A stretch of 64,000 nt of DNA from DASQBT01 sp049578545 (GCA_049578545.1 JBAUMF010000030.1:153907-217906); one strand, 5' to 3'; counted from the first letter of the stretch, positions 17,557 through 27,496 are shown. Program-made: numbers and translations. Notes: generated from the letters alone by a model not told the origin.

Positions 17557-18244
17557 ACAGGGTACGCTCCAGATCGGCGGGCAGCCGGTCCCGTTTGTGC
17601 TGACCCGCACGCGGCGCAAGACCCTGGGCATGAGCGTGGGTGAAAGGGGGGTGCGGGTGAATGTGCCCTGGTGGGTGCCGCGCGCTGAAATTGATGAATT
17701 CATAAGTGAACGGAAGACATGGCTGGAGCGAACCCTCAAGCAGCTTGAGGCACGCCGCCCTCCTGAATTTGAGTCCAGGGACGGAGCGACGATTTCTTAT
17801 CTGGGAGTAAAGCTAAAACTGCGTGTAGTGCCCTGTCTGTTCACGGATGTGCGGCGGGTGGGCCGTGTGCTGTGGGTGTCGGCGACCAGGGATGAGGAAG
17901 TGGCTGGTCTGGTGCAGGTTTGGTTGCGGCACCGGGCGCAACACCTGCTTGCCCGGCGGGTGCGCCAGTTTGCCGCGCGGCTGGAGCGGCGGCCTGACTT
18001 TGCCTTGTCCAATGCCCGAACCCAGTGGGGTATCTGCCACCCAAATGGGCGCATCCGCTTGAACTGGCGCCTGATCCAGGCGCCGATGGAGGTTATCGAT
18101 TATGTGGCTGCGCATGAGGTCGCCCACCTCGTTCACCTCGATCATTCACCACGATTCTGGCGGCAGGTCGGCGCCTTGTTTGCAGGTGCGGATAATGGGC
18201 GGGAGTGGCTCAGGAAGAATGGGCATGCGCTGATGACGATTTAG
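17537..18244 (+). CDS. YgjP-type zinc metallopeptidase (DUF45)
   Basis: A 235-residue protein of the YgjP/DUF45 family. It contains the zinc-binding motif AAHEVAHLVHLDHSPRFW (HExxH as HEVAH, plus a downstream His), and before it the typical TQWGICHPNGRIRLNWRLI. Substrates are unknown; related SprT/M48-like folds are proteases. The start overlaps the plsC 3' end by 20 bases, and gloA follows after 8 bases. Confidence 0.9.
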   Translation: MPRKRTEQGTLQIGGQPVPFVLTRTRRKTLGMSVGERGVRVNVPWWVPRAEIDEFISERKTWLERTLKQLEARRPPEFESRDGATISYLGVKLKLRVVPCLFTDVRRVGRVLWVSATRDEEVAGLVQVWLRHRAQHLLARRVRQFAARLERRPDFALSNARTQWGICHPNGRIRLNWRLIQAPMEVIDYVAAHEVAHLVHLDHSPRFWRQVGALFAGADNGREWLRKNGHALMTI

Positions 18245-18252
18245 GAGAGGCA

Positions 18253-18663
18253 ATGAGAATACTGCATACGATGCTGCGCGTGGGCGATCTGGACAAGTCC
18301 ATTGACTTCTACACCCGCGTTCTAGGGATGAAGCTGTTGCGCAAGAAGGATTATGCGGACGGCAAATTCACACTGGCCTTTGTCGGCTACGACACCGAAG
18401 ACAAGACTGCCGTGCTCGAACTGACCTACAACTGGGGCGTGGACAAGTACGAGTTGGGTAACGCCTATGGCCATATCGCCATCGAAGTGGATGATGCCTA
18501 TAAAGCCTGCGAGGTGGTCAAGGCCAACGGCGGCAACGTGACTCGCGAAGCCGGGCCGATGAAGCACGGATCAACCGTGATTGCCTTTGTGCAGGACCCG
18601 GATGGCTACAAGATCGAGTTTATACAGACTGGCACGGCGGGGTGGATGAGCAAAGGGGACTGA
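18253..18663 (+). CDS. gloA: Lactoylglutathione lyase (glyoxalase I)
   Basis: Converts the methylglyoxal-glutathione hemithioacetal to S-lactoylglutathione. It has 136 residues, standard for the nickel-type bacterial enzyme. The vicinal-oxygen-chelate fold is visible: MRILHTMLRVGDLDKSIDFY (His5), LELTYNWG, the second His in GHIAIEVDD, and the final Glu in DGYKIEFIQ. AGGAGAGG precedes the ATG at the right distance, so this start is preferred over the in-frame ATG at 18205. Confidence 0.97.
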   Translation: MRILHTMLRVGDLDKSIDFYTRVLGMKLLRKKDYADGKFTLAFVGYDTEDKTAVLELTYNWGVDKYELGNAYGHIAIEVDDAYKACEVVKANGGNVTREAGPMKHGSTVIAFVQDPDGYKIEFIQTGTAGWMSKGD

Positions 18664-19011
18664 GAGGCAGAGTTCGACCCCAAGGCGACATTCGCATCGC
18701 GATTATCGACCGACCGCCCCACGCACAATTGCAGACGCGTGTGAATTCCATCAATTTCCTGCTTATGTCTGCGTTCCTGATCATCGACGGACAGCCACGA
18801 TCAGGCAAAAGCCATCCCCCAGATATGTCCGCTCTGTGCGTTTATTAAACGGCGTCACCCTCCTGTAGTAGAGTTCAAGCGGCCCTTAATGGTATTGGGC
18901 TAGCGTAAATCACTTGGGAAATCAGGGGAAGGCCAGTCGACCGTGGATTTCGAGCGGCCCCTTGTTGCGGCGCGGATAGTATTTGAATGCTGTCGAGAAA
19001 GGGAGTACTCA
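18664..19011. other. Intergenic, no gene seen
   Basis: About 350 bases between gloA and the SYLF gene. Only short unsupported frames occur. The promoter of the SYLF gene must lie here, but no strong -35/-10 pair stands out. Confidence 0.4.
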
Positions 19012-19833
19012 ATGAATACATTGTCGATACCGCACCTGCTTGTCGTCGCCATGGCCACATTGGCCACGGCAGTGGCAGCAGCCGAGCCAGAAACCCAAGC
19101 GGGACATAGCGGGGCCCACGCAAGCGCGGCAGCCGGCGCGACGTCAGCTGAGGGTGCCGTTGCCAGGCCGAACCCCCAAGTGGCCACGGCCATGGAAATG
19201 GCTAAAGCGGCCCTTGACGAGGTGGTCGCGACCTACCAGGTAAATCGAGGAGAGATCAAGGGTCTGGTAAAAGGCAGCCAGGGATTCGCCGTGTTGCAAA
19301 ATGTGGTAAAGGTCGGCTTCATTTTCGCCCAGATACACGGCCAAGGTTTTCTGGTCTATCGCGAGAAAAATGGCCGCTGGGGACCGCCACTGATGCTGGA
19401 GGTCTCCGGAACCAGTTTTGGCCCGCAGATCGGCGCACGGGTAAGCGATGTGCTGATGGTGTTCAAAACGAAAGAAAGCATACAGGAATTGCTGACGGGA
19501 CAATTTGCGCATGGTCTGTTGGCCCCAAGCAGTTCGGTTCTAAACGTAAGCTCCGATACTGCCAGCCTGCCTTCTGGCATCGTCAGCTACAGCCTGCATC
19601 GGGGAATTATGCTGGGTCAGTCTATGGATGAGTACCACCTCCGCCTGTTGGATCAGGCCAACATGACCCTCTATGGCAAGCCATTGAAGAGTGGAGATAT
19701 TCTCGACGTCGAGCGAGTTGGCCATCTGCCAGGGCCGGTGCAGGAGTTCGTCGAGCACGTTAACACCCGGCTCGGCGAGCCATCCAATAAGATGGAGTGG
19801 AATGTGGGTGGACCCGCGCCGAACCCCCGATAA
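19012..19833 (+). CDS. Exported SYLF (Ysc84) domain protein
   Basis: A 273-residue protein with a signal peptide (MNTLSIPHLLVVAMATLATA, cleavage near AVAAA) and an Ala/Gly-rich linker. The SYLF/DUF500 lipid-binding domain covers about 75-230 (GFAVLQNVVKVGFIFAQIHG, WGPPLMLEVSGTSFGPQIG, DVLMVFKT). SYLF proteins bind phosphoinositides in eukaryotes; bacterial members are periplasmic with unknown roles. The ATG at 19012 follows GGGAGT and gives a proper signal peptide, unlike the longer frame from 18943. Confidence 0.85.
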   Translation: MNTLSIPHLLVVAMATLATAVAAAEPETQAGHSGAHASAAAGATSAEGAVARPNPQVATAMEMAKAALDEVVATYQVNRGEIKGLVKGSQGFAVLQNVVKVGFIFAQIHGQGFLVYREKNGRWGPPLMLEVSGTSFGPQIGARVSDVLMVFKTKESIQELLTGQFAHGLLAPSSSVLNVSSDTASLPSGIVSYSLHRGIMLGQSMDEYHLRLLDQANMTLYGKPLKSGDILDVERVGHLPGPVQEFVEHVNTRLGEPSNKMEWNVGGPAPNPR

Positions 19834-20054
19834 GGTGCACGAAGGACACAGGCAGTATGTTCCTCAGAAAGACGGCGCAGCGGGCCTTCCCGTAGGCGCA
19901 GCACTGCGAAGAGGGGCAACGCTATTTTTCAGTCGTCCGCTCATTGCCGAGCAATTTGCCGCGCTGCGGGCGACGGGAATATCTGGAACGGAGACGGCCT
20001 GGGTGAGGCCATTGGCACCAGTGCCGTGACGAACAGTTCATTGGGGGGGCGCTA

Positions 20055-20366
20055 ATGTTGGTGACATTCACGTGTAAGGCCTATGCCGATATAACGATGT
20101 TTGGTGACGTCGCACTGAGCATGCTGAAAATGATGGGACACAGCGAAACGGTACCTGGCGCAATTTTGGCCGAGGATGTGCCTGCGGCGTTTGATCGTTT
20201 AAAGACTGCGATCGAATCGGCAAAGGCAGCCGCCCAGAGCGGGTCCAAGGATGTCCAGAACAACGATTCGAATGAGCAGCCGGTAAGCCTGGTGCACCGG
20301 GCATTGCCTTTAATTGAATTGCTCGCTGCCGCCGCAAAGGAAAACTGCGATGTGATGTGGAAATGA
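20055..20366 (+). CDS. DUF1840 family protein
   Basis: A 103-residue cytoplasmic protein starting MLVTFTCKAYADITMFGDVA and ending in a helical segment ALPLIELLAAAAKENCDVMWK. Both ends match the DUF1840 family of Betaproteobacteria, whose function is unknown. A G-rich stretch before the ATG may act as the ribosome-binding site. Confidence 0.88.
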   Translation: MLVTFTCKAYADITMFGDVALSMLKMMGHSETVPGAILAEDVPAAFDRLKTAIESAKAAAQSGSKDVQNNDSNEQPVSLVHRALPLIELLAAAAKENCDVMWK

Positions 20367-20625
20367 ACCGAGCCGCGACCCTAGGCTTTTGGTCCGAGTT
20401 ATGAAGGAACAGGATACTCGAAGCGACCCGTTGGTCACGCCATCGGAAGTCTTTGAATGATTGGAATGGCCAGGGGACGACCGCTGACGAATCCTTCCGA
20501 CCGTCTCCTGTGAAGTTAGGATGAGACGTTGGCTGGTGCCGAGTTCGCGCTTCTCGACTGTCTGAAACTGGCCGCATTGAGCCAGATTAACATAGTCCCC
20601 AGTCCTCTCTGGCTGCAACGGCAGC

Positions 20626-20913
20626 TTAGAATTTAAAAAGCAAAATAACCTTAACTACTAAAAGAGCACCGACAGATACAACGACGAGAATCTTCAAAAA
20701 AGCAGTCGCTTTCCATAAAGCGATTTGCCTGCGAGACAACTGGTTCTTTAACGCTTTATTTCGTACAGGCCATTCTAATTTGCTTACGACGTTGATGGCC
20801 AGCCCCCAACTATTCGTGCTTCTATATACCCACAACAACAGCAGAAATGATGATGCCAACTGCGTGCATATCAACGCTAATAGCAAAAGATACCCAGCGT
20901 TCGTTATCAGCAT
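20626..20913 (-). CDS. Putative two-helix membrane protein
   Basis: A 95-residue product with two hydrophobic segments (AGYLLLLALICTQLASSFLL near the N-terminus, and FLKILVVVSVGALLVVKVIL at the C-terminus) separated by a polar, basic loop. Base composition is AT-richer than its neighbours, which together with the gene-poor surroundings suggests an acquired gene. The ribosome-binding site is weak. No family is recognised. Confidence 0.5.
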   Translation of the reverse strand: MLITNAGYLLLLALICTQLASSFLLLLWVYRSTNSWGLAINVVSKLEWPVRNKALKNQLSRRQIALWKATAFLKILVVVSVGALLVVKVILLFKF

Positions 20914-21292
20914 TGTGGTTGCAAGTTCGCTTCAGTCATCGCGTAAGACTACCTGGCAGCCAGACTTGGGACAATATGCAAGGTGGCCTAAATTAGCAGC
21001 GCGAGCGGCCGGTCTGGAGAATAATCCCGAATGTCTCTTTATGGCCGAACTCGGAAACTCAGCCAGACAACCCGTTCGCTGCGCTTGGGCGTCTTGCCAG
21101 ACATCACATCCTTTTGGTGCCAGCCGAATATGGCATCGTGGCTTATTGCTTTAGGCGTCCCGCTGGTGTGCCCGTGAGGGAAAAGCCAAGTCAGAGATCT
21201 GATCCAGGATTTACACAATTTTGACAGCTGCGATCTAAAGAAACTCCTATTTTCCGTCGAATAACACTTAGATACGCGATAGGGGAAGTGAT
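20914..21292. other. Intergenic, no gene seen
   Basis: About 380 bases in the accessory stretch. A minus-strand frame at 21039-21440 runs through it, but it lies opposite the better-supported 134-codon gene and has no family match. Confidence 0.35.
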
Positions 21293-21697
21293 ATGGACCC
21301 GCATGAACCTTGTTCTTCAACCGAGGCCGGTGAGCAACCAAATCCATCGCCTGACGAGGCCAAGTGGGTTGCACAACGTGCACCTGAAAAGCCGGGAGAC
21401 CAGATTCTGAGTCTGGAGGCGCTGGCGTGGTTTGATTCACTTCCTCAGGATGTGCGGCCGAATAACTTAGCTCAACGCTACCCGCGGATATGTAACCGTG
21501 TCGTTGACCGGTGGAAATATCCCGATCTCATGGTTCACTTTTTCGATGACCTGCTGATGGATAGCCGAGCTGGTCGTAAAGGTTTTCCCATGATAATTGC
21601 GCTTGAGATTGCGAGTCTGAAGGAGCACTTCCTGGCAACACTATCTGTCACAAACGACGATGTCTGGAATCAGGTTGTCGCCAGCCGCATTTTCTGA
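21293..21697 (+). CDS. Hypothetical 134-residue protein
   Basis: The frame has a good ribosome-binding site (GGGGAAGTG) before the ATG. The N-terminal third is acidic and polar. A compact C-terminal domain follows, with LEALAWFDSLPQDVRPNNLA, YPRICNRVVDRW and FFDDLLMDSRAGRKGFP. I believe similar proteins occur in other Betaproteobacteria, but no function is known to me. It stands alone on its strand. Confidence 0.7.
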   Translation: MDPHEPCSSTEAGEQPNPSPDEAKWVAQRAPEKPGDQILSLEALAWFDSLPQDVRPNNLAQRYPRICNRVVDRWKYPDLMVHFFDDLLMDSRAGRKGFPMIIALEIASLKEHFLATLSVTNDDVWNQVVASRIF

Positions 21698-22014
21698 CGC
21701 CCCAAAGCTTACGTGTCAAGTGGATCTTGCGAGCCCCTCGATTGGTTCGTACCGAGTTGTTGTGGCGGATTGCATCGTGAGCCCCCTGAGTGTACCAATT
21801 CTCTTTGAAGCTTCGCTAAATACGAAATTCACTAATTGCTCTATGCCTTTTCCCATACCGGGTCTGCGTGCGCGAGACGCGTCAATCGTCACCCTTGCCA
21901 TTCAGTGGCGGCAAAGTTGCGTGAACTGGCTGCCCGAAAGGGGCGGGCGACCGTCGCGTTCTCGCAGGCGGTTGTCGTTCGCTGAAGCCCCTTCCGGTCT
22001 CCGTGCAGCGATAA
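21698..22014. other. Intergenic, no gene seen
   Basis: About 315 bases between the hypothetical gene and the end of rsmA. It contains only an unsupported plus-strand frame and no obvious terminator. Confidence 0.35.
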
Positions 22015-22845
22015 TCAGGCCTTGGGCCGGGACGGTAAGAACAAAGAAGCGTTTCGATTTGCCACATGTAAAGTGATTGCTTCGTAATCGGCTACGCCCA
22101 GATTTTCAGCCCGCAGCCTGCTATCAGTTCCAAGCTCCACAAATTCCTCAGGCCCAAGTCTGCCCGCAAGTGCGTTGCGCAGGGTCTTACGTCGTTGCGA
22201 GAATGCAGCAGCCACAATTTCACCAAACAGCTTTTCATCGAGCGTCACAATTTCACCGCCGGATTTTGGAATCATGTGCACAATAGCTGACTGGACCTTG
22301 GGCGGCGGGATGAAGGCCTCGGGCGGAACATCAAATAGCGCTTCCATGTGAAACCGATGTTGCAGCATGACGGACAGGCGGCCATAGGCATGAGTGGAAG
22401 GAGCCGCTACCATGCGGTCAACAACTTCCTTCTGCAGCATGAAGGTCATGTCGGAAATGAAGTCGGCGTAATCCATCAAATGGAAAAGCAGCGGAGTGGA
22501 AATGTTATAGGGCAGGTTGCCGACTACACGGAGCGGTCTACCTATGGAGCCAAAGTCGAACTTAAGCGCATCGCCTTCATGAATAGTGATCCGTTCGATT
22601 GACCAGGTGTTCTTGAGGCGGCCGATGATGTCACGATCCAGTTCCACAACGTGCAGATGGGGGACGCGGTCCAGCAAAGGCTTGGTAAGCGCGCCGAGAC
22701 CGGGGCCGATTTCTACCAGCACATCATCAGGTTTAGGATTGACGGCCTCTACGATGGCACAAATGATTCCCTCATCGGTGAGGAAATGCTGGCCGAAGCG
22801 CTTGCGGGGAATATGTTTCAAATTTGATCTGAACAAGGAAAGCAC
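22015..22845 (-). CDS. rsmA: 16S rRNA dimethyladenosine transferase
   Basis: Dimethylates two adjacent adenines in the 3' hairpin of 16S rRNA late in 30S assembly. The 276-residue frame begins at GTG (22845), with a TTG at 22821 giving the canonical N-terminus KHIPRKRFGQHFL; either start is possible. The SAM-binding motif VEIGPGLGALT and the catalytic NLPYN are present. It is last in the operon lptD-surA-pdxA-rsmA, 19 bases after pdxA. Confidence 0.95.
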   Translation of the reverse strand: MLSLFRSNLKHIPRKRFGQHFLTDEGIICAIVEAVNPKPDDVLVEIGPGLGALTKPLLDRVPHLHVVELDRDIIGRLKNTWSIERITIHEGDALKFDFGSIGRPLRVVGNLPYNISTPLLFHLMDYADFISDMTFMLQKEVVDRMVAAPSTHAYGRLSVMLQHRFHMEALFDVPPEAFIPPPKVQSAIVHMIPKSGGEIVTLDEKLFGEIVAAAFSQRRKTLRNALAGRLGPEEFVELGTDSRLRAENLGVADYEAITLHVANRNASLFLPSRPKA

Positions 22846-22864
22846 GAGGACAGGCGCAAACCTT

Positions 22865-23887
22865 TTATAGTTTTCCTCTTGTTCTCATGTCCTCTTTGTA
22901 GGCAAGGTTGTTGCTGATTAGTTCGCTGGCGAGCTTGATGGCAGCCAGCAGGCTGCCGGTTTCAATATTTCCTGTTCCGGCCAGATCGAGTGCCGTTCCA
23001 TGGTCCACCGAAGTCCGAATGAGCGGGAGTCCCAAGGTAACATTGACGCCCTCGCCGAAACTGGCGTATTTCAAAACCGGCAAACCCTGGTCGTGGTACA
23101 TGGCAAGAACCGCATCTGCGGGCTGTTTGCGCAATTGCGCAAACAGGGTGTCGGCAGGATGCGGACCCGAAAGGCTTATGCCTTCTCCCTGTAACGCCTG
23201 CAATACCGGTTCGATCACTTCAATCTCCTCGCGCCCAAGATGGCCGGATTCTCCTGCATGCGGGTTAAGTCCACACACTGCAATGCGGGGCTTGGGCAGG
23301 CGGAATTTAGTCACCAGATCGGCATGCAGGATGCGGATGACGGCCGTGAGTTCCTCCCGTGTGATCGCTTGAGCAACCCTGGACAGGGGCAGGTGGGTGG
23401 TAACCAATGCCACACGCAGGCCGCCGCCCGTGAGCATCATGACGACCTTGGGTGTTGCGGTCTTCTCGGCCAGGTATTCAGTGTGTCCAGTGAAAGGTAT
23501 GCCGGCGTCGTTGATGACGCTCTTCTGTATGGGACCTGTGACCAATCCGTTTACAAGACCCGTTGCGCAAGCAGAAATGGCTCTATCCAGAAGATTCAAT
23601 ACATAAGGCGCATTGCGACTGGTTGGTTTGCCCGCATCGCTGGAGCAAATGAGCGGCGCGTGCCAAACTTGTAGGGTGCCGGGCTGGTGCCGTTGGGGCG
23701 GCTGGTCGGCAGGGACCGGTTCAAGCCTGACCGTTATGCCGAGCTGGGCTGCGCGTTCTGCGAGCAACTGTATGTCAGCCAGCGCCACCAAGGCGCAGGA
23801 TAGTTCCTGGCGGGCGACCAGCAACGCAAGGTCAGGGCCGATGCCAGCGGGCTCACCCGTAGTGAGAACAAGCGGACGATAATTCAT
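22865..23887 (-). CDS. pdxA: 4-hydroxythreonine-4-phosphate dehydrogenase
   Basis: Oxidises 4-phosphohydroxy-L-threonine in pyridoxal phosphate synthesis. The 340-residue protein starts MNYRPLVLTTGEPAGIGPDL. It has FTGHTEYLAE, the metal-binding histidine in CGLNPHAGESGHLG, and the C-terminal YHDQGLPVLKY then SVDHGTALDLAG with the remaining metal histidines. It sits between surA and rsmA, the usual arrangement. Confidence 0.96.
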   Translation of the reverse strand: MNYRPLVLTTGEPAGIGPDLALLVARQELSCALVALADIQLLAERAAQLGITVRLEPVPADQPPQRHQPGTLQVWHAPLICSSDAGKPTSRNAPYVLNLLDRAISACATGLVNGLVTGPIQKSVINDAGIPFTGHTEYLAEKTATPKVVMMLTGGGLRVALVTTHLPLSRVAQAITREELTAVIRILHADLVTKFRLPKPRIAVCGLNPHAGESGHLGREEIEVIEPVLQALQGEGISLSGPHPADTLFAQLRKQPADAVLAMYHDQGLPVLKYASFGEGVNVTLGLPLIRTSVDHGTALDLAGTGNIETGSLLAAIKLASELISNNLAYKEDMRTRGKL

Positions 23888-23938
23888 CTGGACAAAAGAG
23901 GCCGCTGGGGTGCGGCCTCGAAGTGTGTTATCACGCGT

Positions 23939-25234
23939 TCACTCAAGCGGACGGATTTCGACATACGCTGAGTCTCTCAATTGCCTTACCCACTCCTGAT
24001 AGGCCTCATCCGCCTTGCGGTCATGGATGGCCTTGCGGGCCAACAATTTCTTTCTCTCGTCGGTGACATCCTGCTGTCGGCGGTCGAGGACCTGAATCAG
24101 GTGCCAGCCAAAAGGGGTTTGAATGGGCTGGCTCAATTCCCCCGGTTTCAGAGCATCCATGGCTTTTTCGAATTCGGGGACGGTGTCGCCAGGATTGACC
24201 CAGCCTAAATCACCGCCCTTGCTGGCCGAGGCATCCTCAGAATACTGGCGGGCAAGATCCTCAAATTTCTGTCCATTTTCCAGGCGTTCGCGAATTTGCA
24301 GCAGACGGTTCTTGGCATCGGCTTCCGAAACGAGTTCGCTCGGCTTGATCAGAATGTGGCGGGCATGGCTCTGAGTGACCACCATTTTCATATTGAGCCC
24401 GCGCTTGTCAATGAGCTTGATGATGTGGAAACCGTTGGCGCTCTTGATGATGGGAGCGATCTCGCCTGGCTTGAGGGTTTTAAGCGTGTCCAGAAACAGG
24501 GTGGGTACCTGGGCACTTGATTTCCAGCCCAGGTTGCCCCCCTGTAACGCATTGGGCGCGTCCGAGTAGCTTGCGGAAAGCTGGCCGAAGTCCGCGCCGT
24601 TGGCCAATTGATCGGCAATGTCCTGCGCTTTGGCGCGGCGAGCCTGGATCTGTTCGGGCGAGGCGTTTTCCGGCACGCTGATAAGGATATGGGATAGGTT
24701 ATATTCGTCCTCATTGCCCTGGGCGGCCTGGGTTTGCAGATAGCCCTCGATTTCGCCATCCGATACGGAAATCTTGTCGTCGACATCGCGCTCGCGAACA
24801 CGGGCAATCATGATTTCATTGCGGATATCGTTGCGGAATTTGTCAAAGCTCATACCATCCCGTGCCAGGGCCGCTTTCAGTCCGTCAATGTCCAGATGGT
24901 TCTGCTCGGCGATTCGTTCCACGGTACGCTCAATCTGGGAAGCGTCCACGCGAATACCTGTACTGGTTGCGTGCTGAAGAACGGCGCGCTCGGTGATCAT
25001 TCGTTCCAGCAGCTGCTTTTCGAGCAGGTCCTTGGGCGGCAGGGGCGTATTTTGCTGGCGGAGCTGCGCCACGATTTCCTTGTAACGGTTTTCGAGCTCG
25101 GTCCTGGTAATGACTTCGTCGTTGACCACAGCCGCGATCTGGTCAACCGCAACAATGTTGACGGCGTAGGAAACCAGCGGAAGAAGCACCAGGCTAAGGA
25201 TGAGGCTGAGGAATGAAGCTGTTGGGTGTCGCAT
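23939..25234 (-). CDS. surA: Periplasmic chaperone / prolyl isomerase SurA
   Basis: Folding factor for outer-membrane proteins. It has 431 residues: signal peptide (MRHPTASFLSLILSLVLLPL), an N-terminal SurA domain (AAVVNDEVITRTELENR), two parvulin-type PPIase domains (one starting near YNLSHILISVP, one near SHARHILIKPSEL), and a short C-terminal helix. The ATG at 25234 is chosen because it gives a good signal peptide; it overlaps the 3' end of lptD by 41 bases. A TTG further upstream is a less likely alternative. Confidence 0.95.
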   Translation of the reverse strand: MRHPTASFLSLILSLVLLPLVSYAVNIVAVDQIAAVVNDEVITRTELENRYKEIVAQLRQQNTPLPPKDLLEKQLLERMITERAVLQHATSTGIRVDASQIERTVERIAEQNHLDIDGLKAALARDGMSFDKFRNDIRNEIMIARVRERDVDDKISVSDGEIEGYLQTQAAQGNEDEYNLSHILISVPENASPEQIQARRAKAQDIADQLANGADFGQLSASYSDAPNALQGGNLGWKSSAQVPTLFLDTLKTLKPGEIAPIIKSANGFHIIKLIDKRGLNMKMVVTQSHARHILIKPSELVSEADAKNRLLQIRERLENGQKFEDLARQYSEDASASKGGDLGWVNPGDTVPEFEKAMDALKPGELSQPIQTPFGWHLIQVLDRRQQDVTDERKKLLARKAIHDRKADEAYQEWVRQLRDSAYVEIRPLE

Positions 25235-27458
25235 ATCCGGGAATATTCTGTTTGAGTGTATCAATGGGATTGGAACCGAGTTGGCCGAGACCGTTCAATA
25301 TCAGTTGAATGAAAAATGCATTGTTTTGGGTATTCTGCGCTGTAGTCAGTCGCTGGATCACGCTGCGTATGCCCCAGCAGCCTCCATTGTATTCAAACCC
25401 CAGCAACCCGTTCACCAGATGAACGTCGCTGACGGAGTAATTTATGCGCGTCAGGCCGGAGAGCCGCCGGGTTAGCGGCCACTGGCTGGACAGGTCAATC
25501 TCTTTGACCGAGTCCTTTACATATCGATACCCCAAATTAAGCAAACGACCGGGCCCGGGTATATAACTCGAACTCAGGTTGGAGAGAAGCGTGGTACTGC
25601 TGCTGTTGTTATATTCCCAGTTACCATCCACACGCAAATTCGGCGTCACCTTTCCGTCAAACGCAGCCACCAGGGCGGAGGCCTGGGTATCTGTAGGCGT
25701 TTCACCCGGCAAGGTAACCAGTTGGCTATTGAAGTAATAACGTTGACCTAGCGTCAGGCTGAGTCGCTCCTGCCCGCTGCTGGAGTCAATGAAACGGCTG
25801 GTCAGGGCCATGGTTAGCTGGTTGGCATTGTTGATGCGGTCGCCGCCAATGTACTGGTTTGGACTGAACAACGTGTCCAGGTTCAGGTCCATTCGTGCCG
25901 TGTCAAAAACCGGAATCTGGCTCTGATCACGATAAGGTATGTAGACATAATAGACCCGCGGCTCGAGAGTTTGCTGGTACTGCTTTCCGGCAAAAGCGAA
26001 ATCACGGTCCATGGCAAATCCGCCATCCAGACTGGAAATCGGCAGCACACGACTGATGCTCTGCTTGGGGGCCGAGTTGTCGAGGGCATAATAACTTGCA
26101 TTAATGCCAAAGGTTGCGTTGGCCGTCGCAAAGCTGTTTTCCCAGGGCAGTTTGACCTGGGGATACACGATCAGTCTGGCACCATTGGTCTGAGATGGAT
26201 GTTGGAAGTAGGTAAAATCTGAATCGAGCTTCCCTTCAAATGCTCCAAAGGAACGAACAGTTTTAAGGGTGATATCGGGCAAGCGCGCATAAGGCGCGGT
26301 GATTGGACTGTTGGGATCCTGTAACAGCTGGAATTGTTGCGCCAGGAACTGGCCCTGCCAAAGCCCATTGGCAAAATCCAACGTTCCTTGTTCAGGCAGC
26401 AGGGTTTGGGAGGTTTGGACAACAAGTGTTGAAAGATCACGGAAGTAGTCTTTGTCTGATACCCGCTGAAGATCGATTTTGCCTATCAGTGTCGGATCGA
26501 TTTGTTGCTCATGCTGCAGGAGAAAGGCCCACCGGTTGCGGCCTTTTGCCTGGTCATCCAGGAACTCAAGTAATGCGCTACCCTTGTAGGAGTCCATCAG
26601 GTAGCGGCCTTCTCCGCCCAGTTGCAGGCCGCGCTTGCTGAGGTAGCGCGGAGAAAAAGTGGCGTCATAATTGGGCGCCAGGTTGAAATAATAGGGAAGC
26701 GTAAATTCCACACCGTTAGCACTGGTGGTGCCAAAGGTGGGCGCCAGCAGACCGCTCTTGCGCTTGTTGTCCAAAGGGAAATTCATCCAGGGCGTGTACA
26801 GCAAAGGCACATCCTGAAACGTCAGTAGCGCTCCGTGCGCAGTGCCCACATTTTTGGCCTGGTCGATGTCCAGATCATTGACATTGAGTTTCCAGGCTTC
26901 GTCGTCGATCGGGCAGGTTGTGTAGAGGGCCTGTTTCAGACTGAAATGATCCTGATCCTGAAAATCGGCGCGATCCGCATGTCCCCGGCCCGGCCAGGTG
27001 ATTGACTGGATTCCGGAATTCCCGGAATCCGCAGGATGATCCGTGTGGCCAAGGTCCGGCACGGCCATCAACTCAAACTCAGGCTTGATCATCTCGCCCG
27101 AATAGGTGTCAAGCTTCAGGAACAGGCTTTCGCCATTTATCACTGCTTCAGCCTGTTCAAATCGAACATTGCCTTTGGCCTTAACCTGATTGAGCTCCTT
27201 GTCGTAGCGCAGAAAATCTGCAAAGAAGTTCTTTCCTGCCTGGCGTGCTTCCACATGGCCGTGGGCTTCGACAATGTCTGGCCTGGTGGATTCGATCCGG
27301 TCTGCTGCAATGAACAGGGGACCCTCCGGGCCAGCGACCGCCGAGCCACGAAGTCGGGTATCCAGCTTGAGGATCAGAGGAGGCTCATCGCAGAGTGCCT
27401 GCTGAACTGGAAGAATAACCAGGCAGACGGCGAATTGGGCGCAAAGCCGTGTGAGCAA
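25194..27458 (-). CDS. lptD: LPS-assembly outer-membrane protein LptD
   Basis: Outer-membrane beta-barrel that inserts LPS into the outer leaflet together with LptE. The 754-residue protein has a signal peptide (LTRLCAQFAVCLVILPV...LC), an N-terminal OstA-like domain (ADRIESTRPDIVEAHGHVEA, about 45-120) and a long barrel domain with many alternating aromatic strands. The start is a TTG; an in-frame stop lies just upstream and no ATG fits. It heads the lptD-surA-pdxA-rsmA operon and is divergent from amgK with only 38 bases between, so promoters must overlap. Confidence 0.94.
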   Translation of the reverse strand: MLTRLCAQFAVCLVILPVQQALCDEPPLILKLDTRLRGSAVAGPEGPLFIAADRIESTRPDIVEAHGHVEARQAGKNFFADFLRYDKELNQVKAKGNVRFEQAEAVINGESLFLKLDTYSGEMIKPEFELMAVPDLGHTDHPADSGNSGIQSITWPGRGHADRADFQDQDHFSLKQALYTTCPIDDEAWKLNVNDLDIDQAKNVGTAHGALLTFQDVPLLYTPWMNFPLDNKRKSGLLAPTFGTTSANGVEFTLPYYFNLAPNYDATFSPRYLSKRGLQLGGEGRYLMDSYKGSALLEFLDDQAKGRNRWAFLLQHEQQIDPTLIGKIDLQRVSDKDYFRDLSTLVVQTSQTLLPEQGTLDFANGLWQGQFLAQQFQLLQDPNSPITAPYARLPDITLKTVRSFGAFEGKLDSDFTYFQHPSQTNGARLIVYPQVKLPWENSFATANATFGINASYYALDNSAPKQSISRVLPISSLDGGFAMDRDFAFAGKQYQQTLEPRVYYVYIPYRDQSQIPVFDTARMDLNLDTLFSPNQYIGGDRINNANQLTMALTSRFIDSSSGQERLSLTLGQRYYFNSQLVTLPGETPTDTQASALVAAFDGKVTPNLRVDGNWEYNNSSSTTLLSNLSSSYIPGPGRLLNLGYRYVKDSVKEIDLSSQWPLTRRLSGLTRINYSVSDVHLVNGLLGFEYNGGCWGIRSVIQRLTTAQNTQNNAFFIQLILNGLGQLGSNPIDTLKQNIPGYATPNSFIPQPHP

Positions 27459-27496
27459 GGAGTAAAATCCGTTAATTATCTATTTCGGAAAGTCTT

